Below the pieces are notes generated by a model. The model was not told the origin of the DNA and ran no database searches. It saw nothing but the letters and a program-made list of their open reading frames with translations. DNA of 64,000 bases from Streptomyces vietnamensis. Its GTDB lineage: Bacteria > Actinomycetota > Actinomycetes > Streptomycetales > Streptomycetaceae. Position numbers and translations under genes: made by a program. Positions 16,993 to 25,600 of this stretch are shown here, piece after piece (the first letter of the stretch is position 1; each line of letters begins with the position of its first letter). The DNA lies in NCBI RefSeq assembly GCF_000830005.1, contig NZ_CP010407.1:6770001-6834000 (forward strand), in the 5' to 3' direction.

Positions 16993-17975
16993 AGGGCCAC
17001 CGGCCGCCGCTCCCGCCGCGAGCGCTCGCACGCCTCGGCGATCCGGAGCGCCGCCAGGGCCTCCCGGCCGTCACAGGGGTTGGGCGCCTCGCCGCGCACC
17101 AGGCGCACGAAGGCGTCCAGCTCCGCCTCGTACGCGGGGGCGAACCGCTCGAGGAAGCCGGGCCAGGGCTTCTCGGGTGCGGGCGGGCCCTGCGGTTCCA
17201 CCGAGGCGAGCGGGGACCGGTCGTCCAGGCCCACCACGATCTGGTCCCGCTCGCCCGCCAGTTCCATGCGGACGTCGTACCCGGCGCCGTTGCACCGGGT
17301 CGCGGTCGCCGTCACCAGCGTGCCGTCGTCCAGGGTGAGCACGGCCGCGGCCGTGTCCACGTCGCCCGCCTCCCGGAACATGGCCGGGCCCGCGTCGGAG
17401 CCCGTCGCGTACACCTCGACGACCTCCCGCCCGGTCACCCAGCGGACGATGTCGAAGTCGTGCACGAGACAGTCGCGGAAGAGACCGCCGGAGAGCGGCA
17501 GGTACGTGGCGGGCGGCGGCTCCGGGTCGGAGGTGACCGCCCGTACGGTGTGCAGCCGGCCGAGCCGCCCCGACCGCACGGCCTCCCGCGCGGCCAGGTA
17601 CCCCGCGTCGAAGCGGCGCATGAACCCCAGTTGGAGCACCGTGCCGGCCTCCGCCACCGCGTCGAGCGCGGCGAGGGTCCCCGGCACGTCCAGGGCGATC
17701 GGCTTCTCGCAGAAGGCCGGCAGGCCCGCCCCGGCGGCGCGGGCGATCAGCTCCGCGTGCGCGGCCGTCGCCGAGGCGATCACCACGGCGTCCAGGGCGT
17801 GCCCGAGCAGCGCGTCCACGTCCGGCGCCACCTCCGCCCCGAGCGCCCCCGCCACGCCGGCCGCCCGGACGGCGTCCACGTCCGCCACCACCAGCGACTC
17901 GATCTCCGGGTGCCGGGCCAGCACCCCCGCGTGGAAGCTCCCGATCCGTCCCGTACCGATGAGTCCGATGCGCAT
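16989..17975 (-). CDS. Gfo/Idh/MocA oxidoreductase, inositol 2-dehydrogenase-like
   Basis: The 328-residue NAD(P)-dependent dehydrogenase begins MRIGLIGTGRIGSFHAG, the Rossmann nucleotide motif, followed by the family signature FCEKPIALD with the catalytic-region EKP Lys near residue 90, and the C-terminal beta-sheet domain with DCLVHDFDIVRW, containing the conserved Asp and His that bind the sugar hydroxyl. These features resemble IolG-type myo-inositol dehydrogenases, but substrate preference within the family varies (inositols, glucose, sugar acids). It is divergent from a GntR regulator and a complete sugar importer, suggesting it oxidises the imported polyol. Its stop lies inside a 21-bp inverted repeat. 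Confidence 0.88.
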   Translation of the reverse strand: MRIGLIGTGRIGSFHAGVLARHPEIESLVVADVDAVRAAGVAGALGAEVAPDVDALLGHALDAVVIASATAAHAELIARAAGAGLPAFCEKPIALDVPGTLAALDAVAEAGTVLQLGFMRRFDAGYLAAREAVRSGRLGRLHTVRAVTSDPEPPPATYLPLSGGLFRDCLVHDFDIVRWVTGREVVEVYATGSDAGPAMFREAGDVDTAAAVLTLDDGTLVTATATRCNGAGYDVRMELAGERDQIVVGLDDRSPLASVEPQGPPAPEKPWPGFLERFAPAYEAELDAFVRLVRGEAPNPCDGREALAALRIAEACERSRRERRPVAL

Positions 17976-18014
17976 GGCCCCACCGTGGAGTCCGGTGCCC
18001 CGAGTGTCAAGGAT

Positions 18015-18026
18015 TTGTCAGGACAA
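18015..18026. promoter_or_regulatory. operator-like palindrome, candidate GntR site
   Basis: TTGTC-AG-GACAA lies in the 114-bp gap between the leftward dehydrogenase and the rightward GntR gene. A short palindrome with TTGTC/GACAA half-sites at this place is a natural target for the adjacent regulator and would control both directions. Confidence 0.5.
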
Positions 18027-18089
18027 CCGGACGTCACGACTTCCCGTCATCAGCTTCCTGTCCTCAGCGCCCCGGGCTACGCTCCCCCC

Positions 18090-18848
18090 GTGTCCAAGCA
18101 GTCCGGATCCCCCCTGCCCCCGCTCTCCGTGGACCGCACCAGTCCGGTTCCGCTCTACTTCCAGCTCGCCCGGCAGCTGGAGAGCGCCGTGGAGAACGGG
18201 ACGCTGACCCCGGGCACGCTCCTCGGCAACGAGATCGACCTCGCCACCCGTCTGGGCCTCTCCCGGCCCACCGTCCGCCAGGCCATCCAGACCCTCGTCG
18301 ACAAGGGCCTCCTGGTCCGCCGCCGGGGCGTCGGCACCCAGGTCGTGCACAGCAGGGTCCGCCGCCCGATGGAGCTCAGCAGCCTGTACGACGACCTCGC
18401 CGCCGCCGGGCAGCGCCCCGCCACCCGGGTCCTGGTCAACCGTCTCGAATCCGCCGCGGGACCGGTCGCGGCCGCCCTCGGCGTACCGGAGGGCACCGAG
18501 GTCCGCTACCTCGAACGGCTCCGTACCGCGCACGGCGAGCCCATGGCGTACCTCTGCAACCACCTCCCCGCCGGGATCGTCGAGCCCGACACCGAACAGC
18601 TGGAGACCACCGGCCTCTACCGCATGCTCCGCTCCGCCGCGCTCACCCTGCACAGCGCCCGGCAGGCCGTCGGCGCCCGCGCCGCGACCGCCGAGGAGGC
18701 CGCGCTCCTCGACGAACCGGAGGGCGCGCCGCTGCTCACCATGGAGCGCGTCACCTTCGACGACACCGGACGCGCCGTCGAGTACGGCTCCCACCTCTAC
18801 CGGGCGACCCGCTACTCCTTCGAGTTCCAGCTGATGGTCCGTCCGTAG
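18090..18848 (+). CDS. GntR-family regulator (HutC subfamily)
   Basis: The 252-residue repressor starts at GTG 18090. The N-terminal winged helix spans about residues 15-85 (PLYFQLARQLESAVENGTL, then LGLSRPTVRQAIQTLVDKGL and RRRGVGTQVV), and the C-terminal UTRA effector domain of the HutC subfamily follows (VRYLERLRTAHGEPMAYLCN). HutC-type GntR proteins sense sugars, sugar phosphates or amino-acid catabolites. It heads a run of importer subunits and is divergent from a polyol dehydrogenase, so it is likely the local repressor, released by an imported sugar or its product (inference). Confidence 0.9.
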   Translation: MSKQSGSPLPPLSVDRTSPVPLYFQLARQLESAVENGTLTPGTLLGNEIDLATRLGLSRPTVRQAIQTLVDKGLLVRRRGVGTQVVHSRVRRPMELSSLYDDLAAAGQRPATRVLVNRLESAAGPVAAALGVPEGTEVRYLERLRTAHGEPMAYLCNHLPAGIVEPDTEQLETTGLYRMLRSAALTLHSARQAVGARAATAEEAALLDEPEGAPLLTMERVTFDDTGRAVEYGSHLYRATRYSFEFQLMVRP

Positions 18849-18936
18849 CCACTCGAGGGGGCCCCTGACCAGTGCCAAGACCCGCATGACCGATACTGCA
18901 ATGCACGCAGAAGGACACAAAGGAGGGCACGGTCCC

Positions 18937-19956
18937 GTGACCAGGCTTCGGACAGGAGGGGTACGCGCCGCAGTCGGCGCCGTCCTCGCCCTCGCACTCA
19001 CCGCGGCGCTCGCCGGGTGCAGCAGCACCGGCGGCAAGCGGGCGGAGGACGCCCGGAAGGCCGCCGAGGCCCAGGGCAGGGCGGCCGTCGACACCCCCCG
19101 GTGGACCTTCGCCATGGTGACCCACTCGGGCGACGGCGACACCTTCTGGGACATCGTCCAGAAGGGCGCCAAGCAGGCCGCCGCGAAGGACAACATCAAC
19201 TTCCTGTACGCCCACAACGACGAGGCCCAGCAGCAGGCGCAGCTGATCGACTCGTACGTCGCCAAGGGCGTCGACGGACTGATCGTCACCCTCGCCAAGC
19301 CCGACGCCATGAAGGCCGCCGTCGAGAAGGCCGTCAAGGCCGGCATCCCGGTGATCACCGTGAACTCGGGCGCCGAGCAGTCCAAGGCCTACGGGGCGCT
19401 CACCCACATCGGCCAGGACGAGACCGTCGCCGGCGAGGCCGTCGGCGAGGAGCTCGACAAGCGCGGCAAGAAGAAGGCCCTCTGCGTCCTGCACGAGCAG
19501 GGCAACGTCGGCCACGAGCAGCGCTGCGCCGGCGTGAAGAAGACCTTCGACGGAGAGCTCGTGAACCTGTACGTCGACGGCACCAACATGCCCGACGTCA
19601 AGGCCTCCATCGAGGCCAAGCTCCAGTCCGACAAGGCGGTCGACGCCGTCGTCACCCTCGGCGCCCCCTTCGCCGACACCGCCGTCCAGGCCGCGAAGAG
19701 CGCCGGCAGCAAGGCCGAGGTCGACACCTTCGACCTCAACGCCAAGGTCGCGAGCGCCCTGGAGGCCGGCACCCTCGGCTTCGCCGTCGACCAGCAGCCC
19801 TACCTCCAGGGCTACGAGGCCGTCGACCTGCTCTGGCTCTACCGCTACAACGCCGACGTCCTCGGCGGCGGCAAGCCGGTCCTGACCGGCCCCCAGATCA
19901 TCACCAAGGACCAGGCCGCCGCGCTGAAGCAGTACGCGGATCGGGGCACCCGATGA
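18937..19956 (+). CDS. sugar ABC transporter substrate-binding lipoprotein
   Basis: The 339-residue periplasmic-binding-type protein (Peripla_BP_4) is exported as a lipoprotein: a basic N-terminus, a hydrophobic stretch and the lipobox LAGC near residue 26. The GTG start at 18937 is preceded by AAAGGAGGG at 9 nt; ATG codons at 18886 and 18901 lack such an RBS. The body has the alternating folds of ribose/inositol-binding proteins ([48 protein letters not shown]). It captures a sugar or cyclitol outside the cell and delivers it to the permease encoded next with a 4-nt overlap. Confidence 0.92.
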   Translation: MTRLRTGGVRAAVGAVLALALTAALAGCSSTGGKRAEDARKAAEAQGRAAVDTPRWTFAMVTHSGDGDTFWDIVQKGAKQAAAKDNINFLYAHNDEAQQQAQLIDSYVAKGVDGLIVTLAKPDAMKAAVEKAVKAGIPVITVNSGAEQSKAYGALTHIGQDETVAGEAVGEELDKRGKKKALCVLHEQGNVGHEQRCAGVKKTFDGELVNLYVDGTNMPDVKASIEAKLQSDKAVDAVVTLGAPFADTAVQAAKSAGSKAEVDTFDLNAKVASALEAGTLGFAVDQQPYLQGYEAVDLLWLYRYNADVLGGGKPVLTGPQIITKDQAAALKQYADRGTR

Positions 19957-21008
19957 GCTCCACCGCCCCGCCCTCGGACGGCGTCGACCACGTCGACGAA
20001 CGGCTCCTCCGCACCACCCCGCTGAAGAAGCTGCTCGCCCGCCCCGAGCTCGGCTCGGTCGTCGGCGCGATCGCCGTCTTCGCCTTCTTCGCGGTGGTCG
20101 CCGACAGCTTCCTCAAGCCCTCCAGCCTCGGCACCGTCCTCTACGCGGCCTCCACCATCGGCATCATGGCCGTCCCGGTCGCCCTGCTGATGATCGGCGG
20201 CGAGTTCGACCTCTCCGCCGGTGTCCTGGTCACCAGCTCCGCGCTCGTGTCCTCGATGTTCAGCTACCAGATGACGGCGAACGTCTGGGTCGGCGTCGGC
20301 GTCTCGCTGCTCGTCACCCTCGCGATCGGCGCCTTCAACGGCTTCATGCTGACCCGCACCAAGCTGCCCAGCTTCATCATCACGCTCGGCACCTTCCTCA
20401 TGCTGACCGGCCTGAACCTGGGCCTCACCAAGCTGATCAGCGGCACCGTCTCCACCAAGAGCATCGCCGACATGGAGGGCTTCCCCTCCGCCAAGAAGCT
20501 CTTCGCCTCGGAGTGGACGATCGGCGGCGTCGAGTTCAAGGTCACCATCCTGTGGTGGCTCGCCCTCGTCGCGCTCGCCACCTGGATCCTGCTCCGCACC
20601 CGCTTCGGCAACTGGATCTTCGCCGTCGGCGGCGGCGCCGACGCGGCCCGCGCGGTCGGCGTCCCCGTCTACCGCACGAAGATCGGCCTCTACATGGGCG
20701 TGGCCTTCTGCGCCTGGATCTCCGGCCAGCACCTGCTCTTCTCCTTCGACGTCGTCCAGTCGGGCGAAGGCGTCGGCAACGAGCTGATCTACATCATCGC
20801 GGCCGTCATCGGCGGCTGCCTGATCACCGGCGGATACGGCTCGGCCATCGGCTCGGCGGTCGGCGCCCTCATCTTCGGCATGACCAGCAAGGGCATCGTG
20901 TACGCCGAGTGGAACCCGGACTGGTTCAAGTTCTTCCTGGGCGCGATGCTGCTCCTCGCGACCCTTCTGAACGCCTGGATCCGCAAGCGCGTGGAGGCCA
21001 CGAAATGA
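19953..21008 (+). CDS. sugar ABC transporter permease (BPD_transp_2)
   Basis: The 351-residue inner-membrane permease has about nine to ten helices and the conserved segments [13 protein letters not shown] and [17 protein letters not shown] typical of ribose/xylose/inositol-type (CUT2) permeases. It starts within the stop of the binding-protein gene (ATGA) and its own stop overlaps the ATPase start. A single permease gene is expected to form a homodimer in this family. Together with its neighbours it makes a full importer of the CUT2 class, which usually handles monosaccharides or cyclitols. Confidence 0.93.
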   Translation: MSSTAPPSDGVDHVDERLLRTTPLKKLLARPELGSVVGAIAVFAFFAVVADSFLKPSSLGTVLYAASTIGIMAVPVALLMIGGEFDLSAGVLVTSSALVSSMFSYQMTANVWVGVGVSLLVTLAIGAFNGFMLTRTKLPSFIITLGTFLMLTGLNLGLTKLISGTVSTKSIADMEGFPSAKKLFASEWTIGGVEFKVTILWWLALVALATWILLRTRFGNWIFAVGGGADAARAVGVPVYRTKIGLYMGVAFCAWISGQHLLFSFDVVQSGEGVGNELIYIIAAVIGGCLITGGYGSAIGSAVGALIFGMTSKGIVYAEWNPDWFKFFLGAMLLLATLLNAWIRKRVEATK

Positions 21009-21790
21009 CCACTCCGCTGGTGGAGCTGGCCGACGTCAGCAAGTACTACGGCAACATCCGCGCCCTCGAAGGGGTCTCCCTGGAGGTCCGCGCGGGCGAG
21101 ATCTCCTGCGTCCTCGGCGACAACGGCGCCGGCAAGTCCACCCTCATCAAGATCGTCGCCGGCCTCCACCGGCACGACGCCGGAACCTTCCGCATCGAGG
21201 GCGAGGAGGTCGCCCTGGCCAACCCGCGCGACGCCCTCGACCGGGGCATCGCCACCGTCTACCAGGACCTCGCCGTCGTCCCCCTCATGCCGGTCTGGCG
21301 GAACTTCTTCCTCGGCTCCGAGCCCACGAAGGGCAAGGGCCCCTTCAAGCGCCTCGACGTCGAGCAGATGCGGACGACGACCCGCGAGGCGCTGCTCCGC
21401 ATGGGCATCGACCTGCGTGACGTCGACCAGCCCATCGGCACCCTCTCCGGCGGCGAGCGCCAGTGCGTGGCCATCGCCCGCGCCGTCCACTTCGGCGCCA
21501 AGGTCCTCGTCCTCGACGAGCCGACCGCCGCGCTCGGCGTCAAGCAGTCCGGCGTCGTCCTGAAGTACGTCGCCGCCGCCCGTGACCAGGGTCTCGGCGT
21601 GGTCCTCATCACGCACAACCCGCACCACGCCTACCTCGTCGGCGACCGGTTCGTCCTCCTCAAGCGGGGCGTCATGGCGGCGAGCCACACCAAGGAATCC
21701 GTCACCCTCGACGAGTTGACCCGGCAGATGGCGGGCGGCAGCGAGCTGGAGGACCTGCGCCACGAGCTGGAGCGGCCGACCGGCACGTAA
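21005..21790 (+). CDS. sugar ABC transporter ATP-binding protein (single-domain)
   Basis: The 261-residue ATPase contains Walker A ([12 protein letters not shown]), Q-loop ([11 protein letters not shown]), signature ([15 protein letters not shown]), Walker B ([12 protein letters not shown]) and switch His (LITHN). CUT2 importers usually have a duplicated ATPase of about 500 residues; this one carries a single domain, so it must dimerise. The Ala in DEPTAAL follows CUT2 proteins. It overlaps the permease stop and precedes a ROK kinase gene by 37 nt. Confidence 0.92.
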   Translation: MTTPLVELADVSKYYGNIRALEGVSLEVRAGEISCVLGDNGAGKSTLIKIVAGLHRHDAGTFRIEGEEVALANPRDALDRGIATVYQDLAVVPLMPVWRNFFLGSEPTKGKGPFKRLDVEQMRTTTREALLRMGIDLRDVDQPIGTLSGGERQCVAIARAVHFGAKVLVLDEPTAALGVKQSGVVLKYVAAARDQGLGVVLITHNPHHAYLVGDRFVLLKRGVMAASHTKESVTLDELTRQMAGGSELEDLRHELERPTGT

Positions 21791-21827
21791 CGGCCCCTTG
21801 ACACCCCACCTGGCAGAATCGGAGCCG

Positions 21828-23003
21828 ATGAGTACCTACCGTGACCTCGCACACCGGGGATCCGCCCGCGGGACCGTGCTGCGCACCGTCGGGACCCGGG
21901 AGCGGCGCTCCCACCTGACGGCGCCCCGGGTGCCGACCGTCGGCATCGACATCGGCGGTACGAAGGTGATGGCCGGCGTCGTCGACGCCGACGGCAACAT
22001 CCTGGAGAAGCTCCGCACGGAGACCCCGGACAAGTCCAAGAGCCCCAAGGTCGTCGAGGACACCATCGTCGAACTCGTCCTGGACCTCTCCGACCGGCAC
22101 GACGTGCACGCCGTCGGCATCGGCGCGGCCGGCTGGGTCGACGCCGACCGGGCCCGGGTCCTCTTCGCCCCGCACCTCGCCTGGCGCAACGAACCCCTCC
22201 GCGACGCCCTCCAGGGCCGCCTCGCCGTCCCCGTCATGGTCGACAACGACGCCAACACCGCCGCCTGGGCCGAGTGGCGCTTCGGCGCCGGACGCGGCGA
22301 GGACCACCTCGTCATGATCACCCTCGGCACCGGCATCGGCGGTGCCATCCTGGAGGACGGCCAGGTCAAGCGGGGCAAGTTCGGGGTCGCCGGAGAGTTC
22401 GGCCACATGCAGGTCGTCCCCGGCGGCCACCGCTGCCCCTGCGGCAACCGCGGCTGCTGGGAGCAGTACAGCTCGGGGAACGCGCTGGTCCGCGAGGCCC
22501 GCGAGCTGGCCGCCGCCGACTCCCCGGTCGCGTACGAGATCATCGAGCGGGTCAAGGGGAACGTCTCCGACATCACCGGCCCCCTCATCACCGAGCTCGC
22601 CCGCGAGGGCGACGCCATGTGCGTCGAGCTGTTCCAGGACATCGGCCAGTGGCTCGGCGTCGGCATCGCCAACCTCGCCGCCGCCCTCGACCCCTCCTGC
22701 TTCGTCATCGGCGGCGGCGTCTCCGCCGCCGACGACCTGCTCATCGGCCCCGCCAGGGACGCCTTCCGCCGCCACCTCACCGGCCGCGGCTACCGTCCCG
22801 AGGCCCGCATCACCCGCGCCCAGCTCGGCCCCGAGGCCGGGATGGTCGGCGCCGCCGACCTCGCCCGGCTCGTCGCCCGCCGCTTCCGCCGCGCCAACCG
22901 GCGCCGCGTCGAGCGGTACGAACGGTACGAGCGCTACGCCCAGGCCCTGCGCAACGGGACCTCGGGCCGGGCCGCACGCACCCCCGAGGACCCCCCTTCA
23001 TGA
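21828..23003 (+). CDS. ROK-family sugar kinase (glucokinase-like)
   Basis: The 391-residue protein has the ROK ATP-binding start (GIDIGGTKVMAGVVD), the catalytic DNDANTAAWAE and the zinc-binding ROK signature with GEFGHMQVVPGGHRCPCGNRG (G-H-x-x-C-x-C-G-x-x-G-C). The phosphotransfer Asp lies in DNDAN. An N-terminal 35-residue extension and a basic C-terminus with repeated RYE units are unusual. It phosphorylates glucose or another hexose; being directly downstream of a CUT2 importer, the imported sugar is a plausible substrate. A strong similarity to glucose kinases involved in carbon catabolite repression leaves a regulatory role open. Confidence 0.9.
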   Translation: MSTYRDLAHRGSARGTVLRTVGTRERRSHLTAPRVPTVGIDIGGTKVMAGVVDADGNILEKLRTETPDKSKSPKVVEDTIVELVLDLSDRHDVHAVGIGAAGWVDADRARVLFAPHLAWRNEPLRDALQGRLAVPVMVDNDANTAAWAEWRFGAGRGEDHLVMITLGTGIGGAILEDGQVKRGKFGVAGEFGHMQVVPGGHRCPCGNRGCWEQYSSGNALVREARELAAADSPVAYEIIERVKGNVSDITGPLITELAREGDAMCVELFQDIGQWLGVGIANLAAALDPSCFVIGGGVSAADDLLIGPARDAFRRHLTGRGYRPEARITRAQLGPEAGMVGAADLARLVARRFRRANRRRVERYERYERYAQALRNGTSGRAARTPEDPPS

Positions 23004-23578
23004 CCCTGCCCCACCAGTCCACCCCGCCCCGCATACCGCAGGACAAGCTGCCCGAGGACCACCGGCACATGATCCGCCGCCGCTGGCTGACGGCCGTCAT
23101 CATCGTGCTCCTCGTCGGCATCCCCGCCGGCTACCTCGTCATCTCCGCGGGCCAGAGCCGGGACAGCGGCCGCGACAAGGAGCGCGAGTCCTCGGCGGCC
23201 GGCCTCCAGGACAACTGGCCCTCGCTGATGAAGCGCAGCGTCTTCGAGATCCCGATCCCCTCCGGGGCCTGGGGCGTCGCCTACTACGAGACCAGCAACT
23301 GGAAGACCAGCCGGCTGTACGTCCAGTTCACGACGACCGCCGGCGGCCTCGACGCCTTCCTCGCCGAGTCCGGCACCGCGCGCTCCGCGCTCACCCCGGG
23401 CCGGATCACCGTCGGCGAGCGCGACGCCGACATCGCCGGCTGGACCTTCGCCGCCGACACGACCTGGGCGGGCACCGTCGTCACCCGCGAGGACCCGCGC
23501 CCGCGCACCGACATCACCGTCGACCTCACCGAACCCGCTTTTCCCCGCGTGTACGCGGTCTCCACCACCAGCCCCTGA
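23000..23578 (+). CDS. membrane-anchored protein of unknown function, 192 aa
   Basis: The gene starts inside the ROK stop (ATGA overlap). The protein has a short basic cytoplasmic tail, one transmembrane helix near residues 30-50 (WLTAVIIVLLVGIPAGYLVI), then an extracytoplasmic domain of about 140 residues with beta-rich character (WGVAYYETSNWKTSRLYVQF, WTFAADTTWAGTVVTRED). I recognise no family. It is the last gene of the sugar-module run; the next gene unit starts with its own promoter at 23612. Confidence 0.75.
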   Translation: MTLPHQSTPPRIPQDKLPEDHRHMIRRRWLTAVIIVLLVGIPAGYLVISAGQSRDSGRDKERESSAAGLQDNWPSLMKRSVFEIPIPSGAWGVAYYETSNWKTSRLYVQFTTTAGGLDAFLAESGTARSALTPGRITVGERDADIAGWTFAADTTWAGTVVTREDPRPRTDITVDLTEPAFPRVYAVSTTSP

Positions 23579-23611
23579 GCCGACCCGGGTGTTCACTCCG
23601 TGGACAGGTGG

Positions 23612-23639
23612 TTGCGGTGCTTCCGGTTGGTGCTAGGGT
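23612..23639 (+). promoter_or_regulatory. promoter of the methionine-leader operon
   Basis: TTGCGG (23612-23617) and TAGGGT (23634-23639) are separated by 16 nt and match the Streptomyces vegetative pattern TTGACR-TAGRRT well in the -10 box. The expected transcription start, about 7 nt after the -10 box, falls on or within a base or two of the leader ATG at 23647, so the leader peptide would be translated from a leaderless mRNA. Confidence 0.65.
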
Positions 23640-23646
23640 CCCGTCC

Positions 23647-23712
23647 ATGCAGCGCACCACCACCCTCGCCATGATGCGAATGATGCCCCGAACTTCGGAG
23701 GCGCTTCGCTAG
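23647..23712 (+). CDS. methionine-rich leader peptide (attenuator control peptide)
   Basis: A 21-codon frame reads MQRTTTLAMMRMMPRTSEAL plus R and ends TAG. Codons 9, 10, 12 and 13 are AUG, so five successive codons hold four methionines, a density far above chance in this high-GC sequence. No Shine-Dalgarno precedes it, consistent with leaderless initiation at the predicted transcription start. It is followed 26 nt later by a strong intrinsic terminator and then by a SAM/methionine-related operon. Ribosome stalling at the AUG run when charged Met-tRNA is scarce would switch the downstream RNA fold. Being short, it rests on composition and context rather than homology. Confidence 0.75.
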   Translation: MQRTTTLAMMRMMPRTSEALR

Positions 23713-23750
23713 CGAAGCCGTGCGCGCACAGGATTGCGACGGACCCTCCG
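23696..23750 (+). promoter_or_regulatory. candidate antiterminator pairing of the attenuator
   Basis: CGGAGG at 23696-23701, within leader codons 17-19, is complementary to CCTCCG at 23745-23750, the top of the terminator's left arm. A ribosome halted on the AUG run (23671-23685) would leave 23696-23701 free to pair and block the terminator; a ribosome reaching the stop codon at 23710 would cover it and allow termination. A palindrome at 23703-23718 (GCTTCGCTAGCGAAGC) overlapping the stop could act as a pause hairpin. Confidence 0.6.
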
Positions 23751-23771
23751 GAAACGGAGGGTCCGTTTTTT
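23739..23771 (+). terminator. intrinsic terminator of the methionine attenuator
   Basis: Arms at 23739-23750 and 23755-23766 pair perfectly over 12 bp around a GAAA tetraloop, followed by six T residues (23766-23771) and a further TTT. A canonical factor-independent terminator with a T-run is rare in Streptomyces and here precedes, rather than follows, a gene cluster by 50 nt, which marks it as an attenuator. Confidence 0.85.
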
Positions 23772-23821
23772 GTTTCCCCCGACTTCTTTTCCCCAGCTCG
23801 ACAGAAGGCGAAGAACCCGCC

Positions 23822-24658
23822 ATGACCCGTCTACCGGTCGTCTCCCTCACCGACTGCGCCGATGCCAACGCACTGGCCCGGCAGTCCACCCGTATCGCCA
23901 CCCTCTTCGGCGCCACGCCGACCGTTCTGCCGCTGACGGGACCGGACCCGGAGGGCGCCGCCGCCCTCACCCTGCTCGACCTGCTGCGCTCCACGGACCT
24001 GATCGGCGGGCCGACGCAGCCGGTGGTGGTCCTGGTCAACATCGCCCCGAGGGACGGGCACTGGCCCAACGGCGTGCCGTTCTGCTGGTTCCGGCACGGG
24101 GAGCACCTGGTCATCAGCACGCTGAACCACCGGGTCCTCGCCCCGCTGGCGGCCTACCTGGGCGTCACCGAGGTCCACGTCACCGACGTCCGCGAGGTGC
24201 TGGAGGCCGCTGCCGCCGGATGGGCCGAGCTGGCGCCGGCCGAGATCGAGGAGATGGTGCGGACCCAGTTCCGCAGCCTGTGGTACGTGCCCCTGCTCGC
24301 CCGCTGGCTCGCGGACGGCCACGAGGTGCCCGCGCGGCCGCAGGCGGTCCAGCCGCCCGTCGCACGCGAGGTGCGGGTCGCGGTCGTGGACAACTTCGGC
24401 AACTGCAAGCTGGACCTGCCGGCCGTCGAACTGCCCGGCTACGACGGCGAGAAGGGGCTGCTCGTGCACAACCGGCACGAGGGCCGCGACGTCGAGGTGC
24501 GATGTTACGACCGGCTCCCCGACGTCCCTTACGGCGAGCCCGGAATCACCGTCGGAAGCTCCGGTGTCGGCTTCGCCGAACTGGTGATCCGCGGCGGTTC
24601 CGCGGCCGACGTGTTCGGTCTGCACCAGGGCGACCAGGTGTTCGATCTCACCAGCTGA
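23822..24658 (+). CDS. SAM hydroxide adenosyltransferase-like protein (DUF62 family)
   Basis: The 278-residue protein has the two-domain outline of DUF62 enzymes, which use a water-derived hydroxide (or halide) to split S-adenosylmethionine into adenosine and methionine. The C-terminal beta domain opens with VAVVDNFGNCKLDLP, matching the family's D-x-FGN motif; the N-terminal part starts VVSLTDCADANA (family TDFG/TD region) and has VVVLVNIAPRDGHWPNGVPFC in place of the usual VVDPGVG segment, so it is a divergent member. Start ATG 23822 follows GAAGGCGAAG. It lies directly under the methionine attenuator and ahead of an amino-acid importer, which supports a methionine-releasing role (inference). 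Confidence 0.65.
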   Translation: MTRLPVVSLTDCADANALARQSTRIATLFGATPTVLPLTGPDPEGAAALTLLDLLRSTDLIGGPTQPVVVLVNIAPRDGHWPNGVPFCWFRHGEHLVISTLNHRVLAPLAAYLGVTEVHVTDVREVLEAAAAGWAELAPAEIEEMVRTQFRSLWYVPLLARWLADGHEVPARPQAVQPPVAREVRVAVVDNFGNCKLDLPAVELPGYDGEKGLLVHNRHEGRDVEVRCYDRLPDVPYGEPGITVGSSGVGFAELVIRGGSAADVFGLHQGDQVFDLTS

Positions 24659-24707
24659 TATCTCTATCCCACCTCCCTTTCCCGGACCTCTCCCGAAGGA
24701 CCCCCCG

Positions 24708-25589
24708 ATGTCCCGTACCCGGATAGCCGTCGCGGCCTCCGCCGCCGCCACCGCCGTCGTCCTGGCCGCGGCCGGCTGCGCGCCCCAGCCCCAGAGCACC
24801 ACCCCCGGCGCGGCCGGTTCCGCCAAGGCCGCCGACTGCACGACCGGCAGCCCGAGCCTCCACAAGCCCGGCCAGCTGACCGTCGCGACGGATTCCCCCG
24901 CCTACGAGCCGTGGTTCGACAGCAACACCCCGTCCAACGGCAAGGGCTTCGAGAGCGCGGTGGCCTACGCGGTGGCCGGCAAGCTGGGCTTCGCGAAGGA
25001 CCAGGTGAAGTGGGTCGTCGAGCCCTTCGCGCACTCCTACGCCCCCGGCGCGAAGTCCTACGACTTCGACATCAACCAGATCTCCATCACCCCGCAGCGC
25101 GCCAAGGCCGTCGATTTCTCCGGCAGCTACTACACGGCCAGCCAGGCCGTCCTGACGCTGAAGGACTCGAAGTTCGCCGACGCCACGTCCCTGAGCGCCT
25201 TCAAGGGCGCCAAGATCGGCGTGCAGGTCGCCACGACCAGCTACCAGGCCGTGCTCGACCAGCTCAAGCCCGCGCAGAAGCCGAGCGTCTTCAACACCAC
25301 CAAGGACGAGGTCACCGCGCTGACGAACGGTCAGATCGACGCGATCGTCACCGATCTGCCCACCGTGTTCTACCTGGCCGGCGCGGAGCTCGACAACGGC
25401 AAGATCGTCGGCCAGTTCGGCTACGCGGGCGGCACCCCCGAGGAGTTCGGCCTGCTGCTGCCGAAGAACAGCGGCTACACCTCCTGCGTGGACAAGGCCC
25501 TGAGCGCCCTCAAGGCCGACGGAACCATCGCCAGGCTGACCAAGCAGTGGCTGTCCGCGTCGGCGAACGTCCCCGAGCTGAAGCAGTAA
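24708..25589 (+). CDS. amino-acid ABC transporter substrate-binding lipoprotein (family 3)
   Basis: The 293-residue binding protein has a lipoprotein signal peptide with cleavage before Cys in AAAGCAP (about residue 24) and a family-3 (PAAT) fold: LTVATDSPAYEPWFD at the first lobe, DFDINQISITPQRAKAVDFS, and SAFKGAKIGVQVATTSYQAV in the second lobe. In this class the ligand is a polar amino acid, an opine or a related compound. The Met attenuator upstream suggests methionine or a methionine derivative as the ligand; this is inference. RBS GAAGGA precedes the ATG. Confidence 0.88.
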   Translation: MSRTRIAVAASAAATAVVLAAAGCAPQPQSTTPGAAGSAKAADCTTGSPSLHKPGQLTVATDSPAYEPWFDSNTPSNGKGFESAVAYAVAGKLGFAKDQVKWVVEPFAHSYAPGAKSYDFDINQISITPQRAKAVDFSGSYYTASQAVLTLKDSKFADATSLSAFKGAKIGVQVATTSYQAVLDQLKPAQKPSVFNTTKDEVTALTNGQIDAIVTDLPTVFYLAGAELDNGKIVGQFGYAGGTPEEFGLLLPKNSGYTSCVDKALSALKADGTIARLTKQWLSASANVPELKQ

Positions 25590-25600
25590 CGGGCCCGACC

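Noticed and set aside
23579..23821. SAM riboswitch upstream of the DUF62 gene
   Set aside because: I could not find the conserved core of a SAM-I, SAM-II or SAM-IV type aptamer; the space is filled by the leader frame and terminator, which explain the sequence better.
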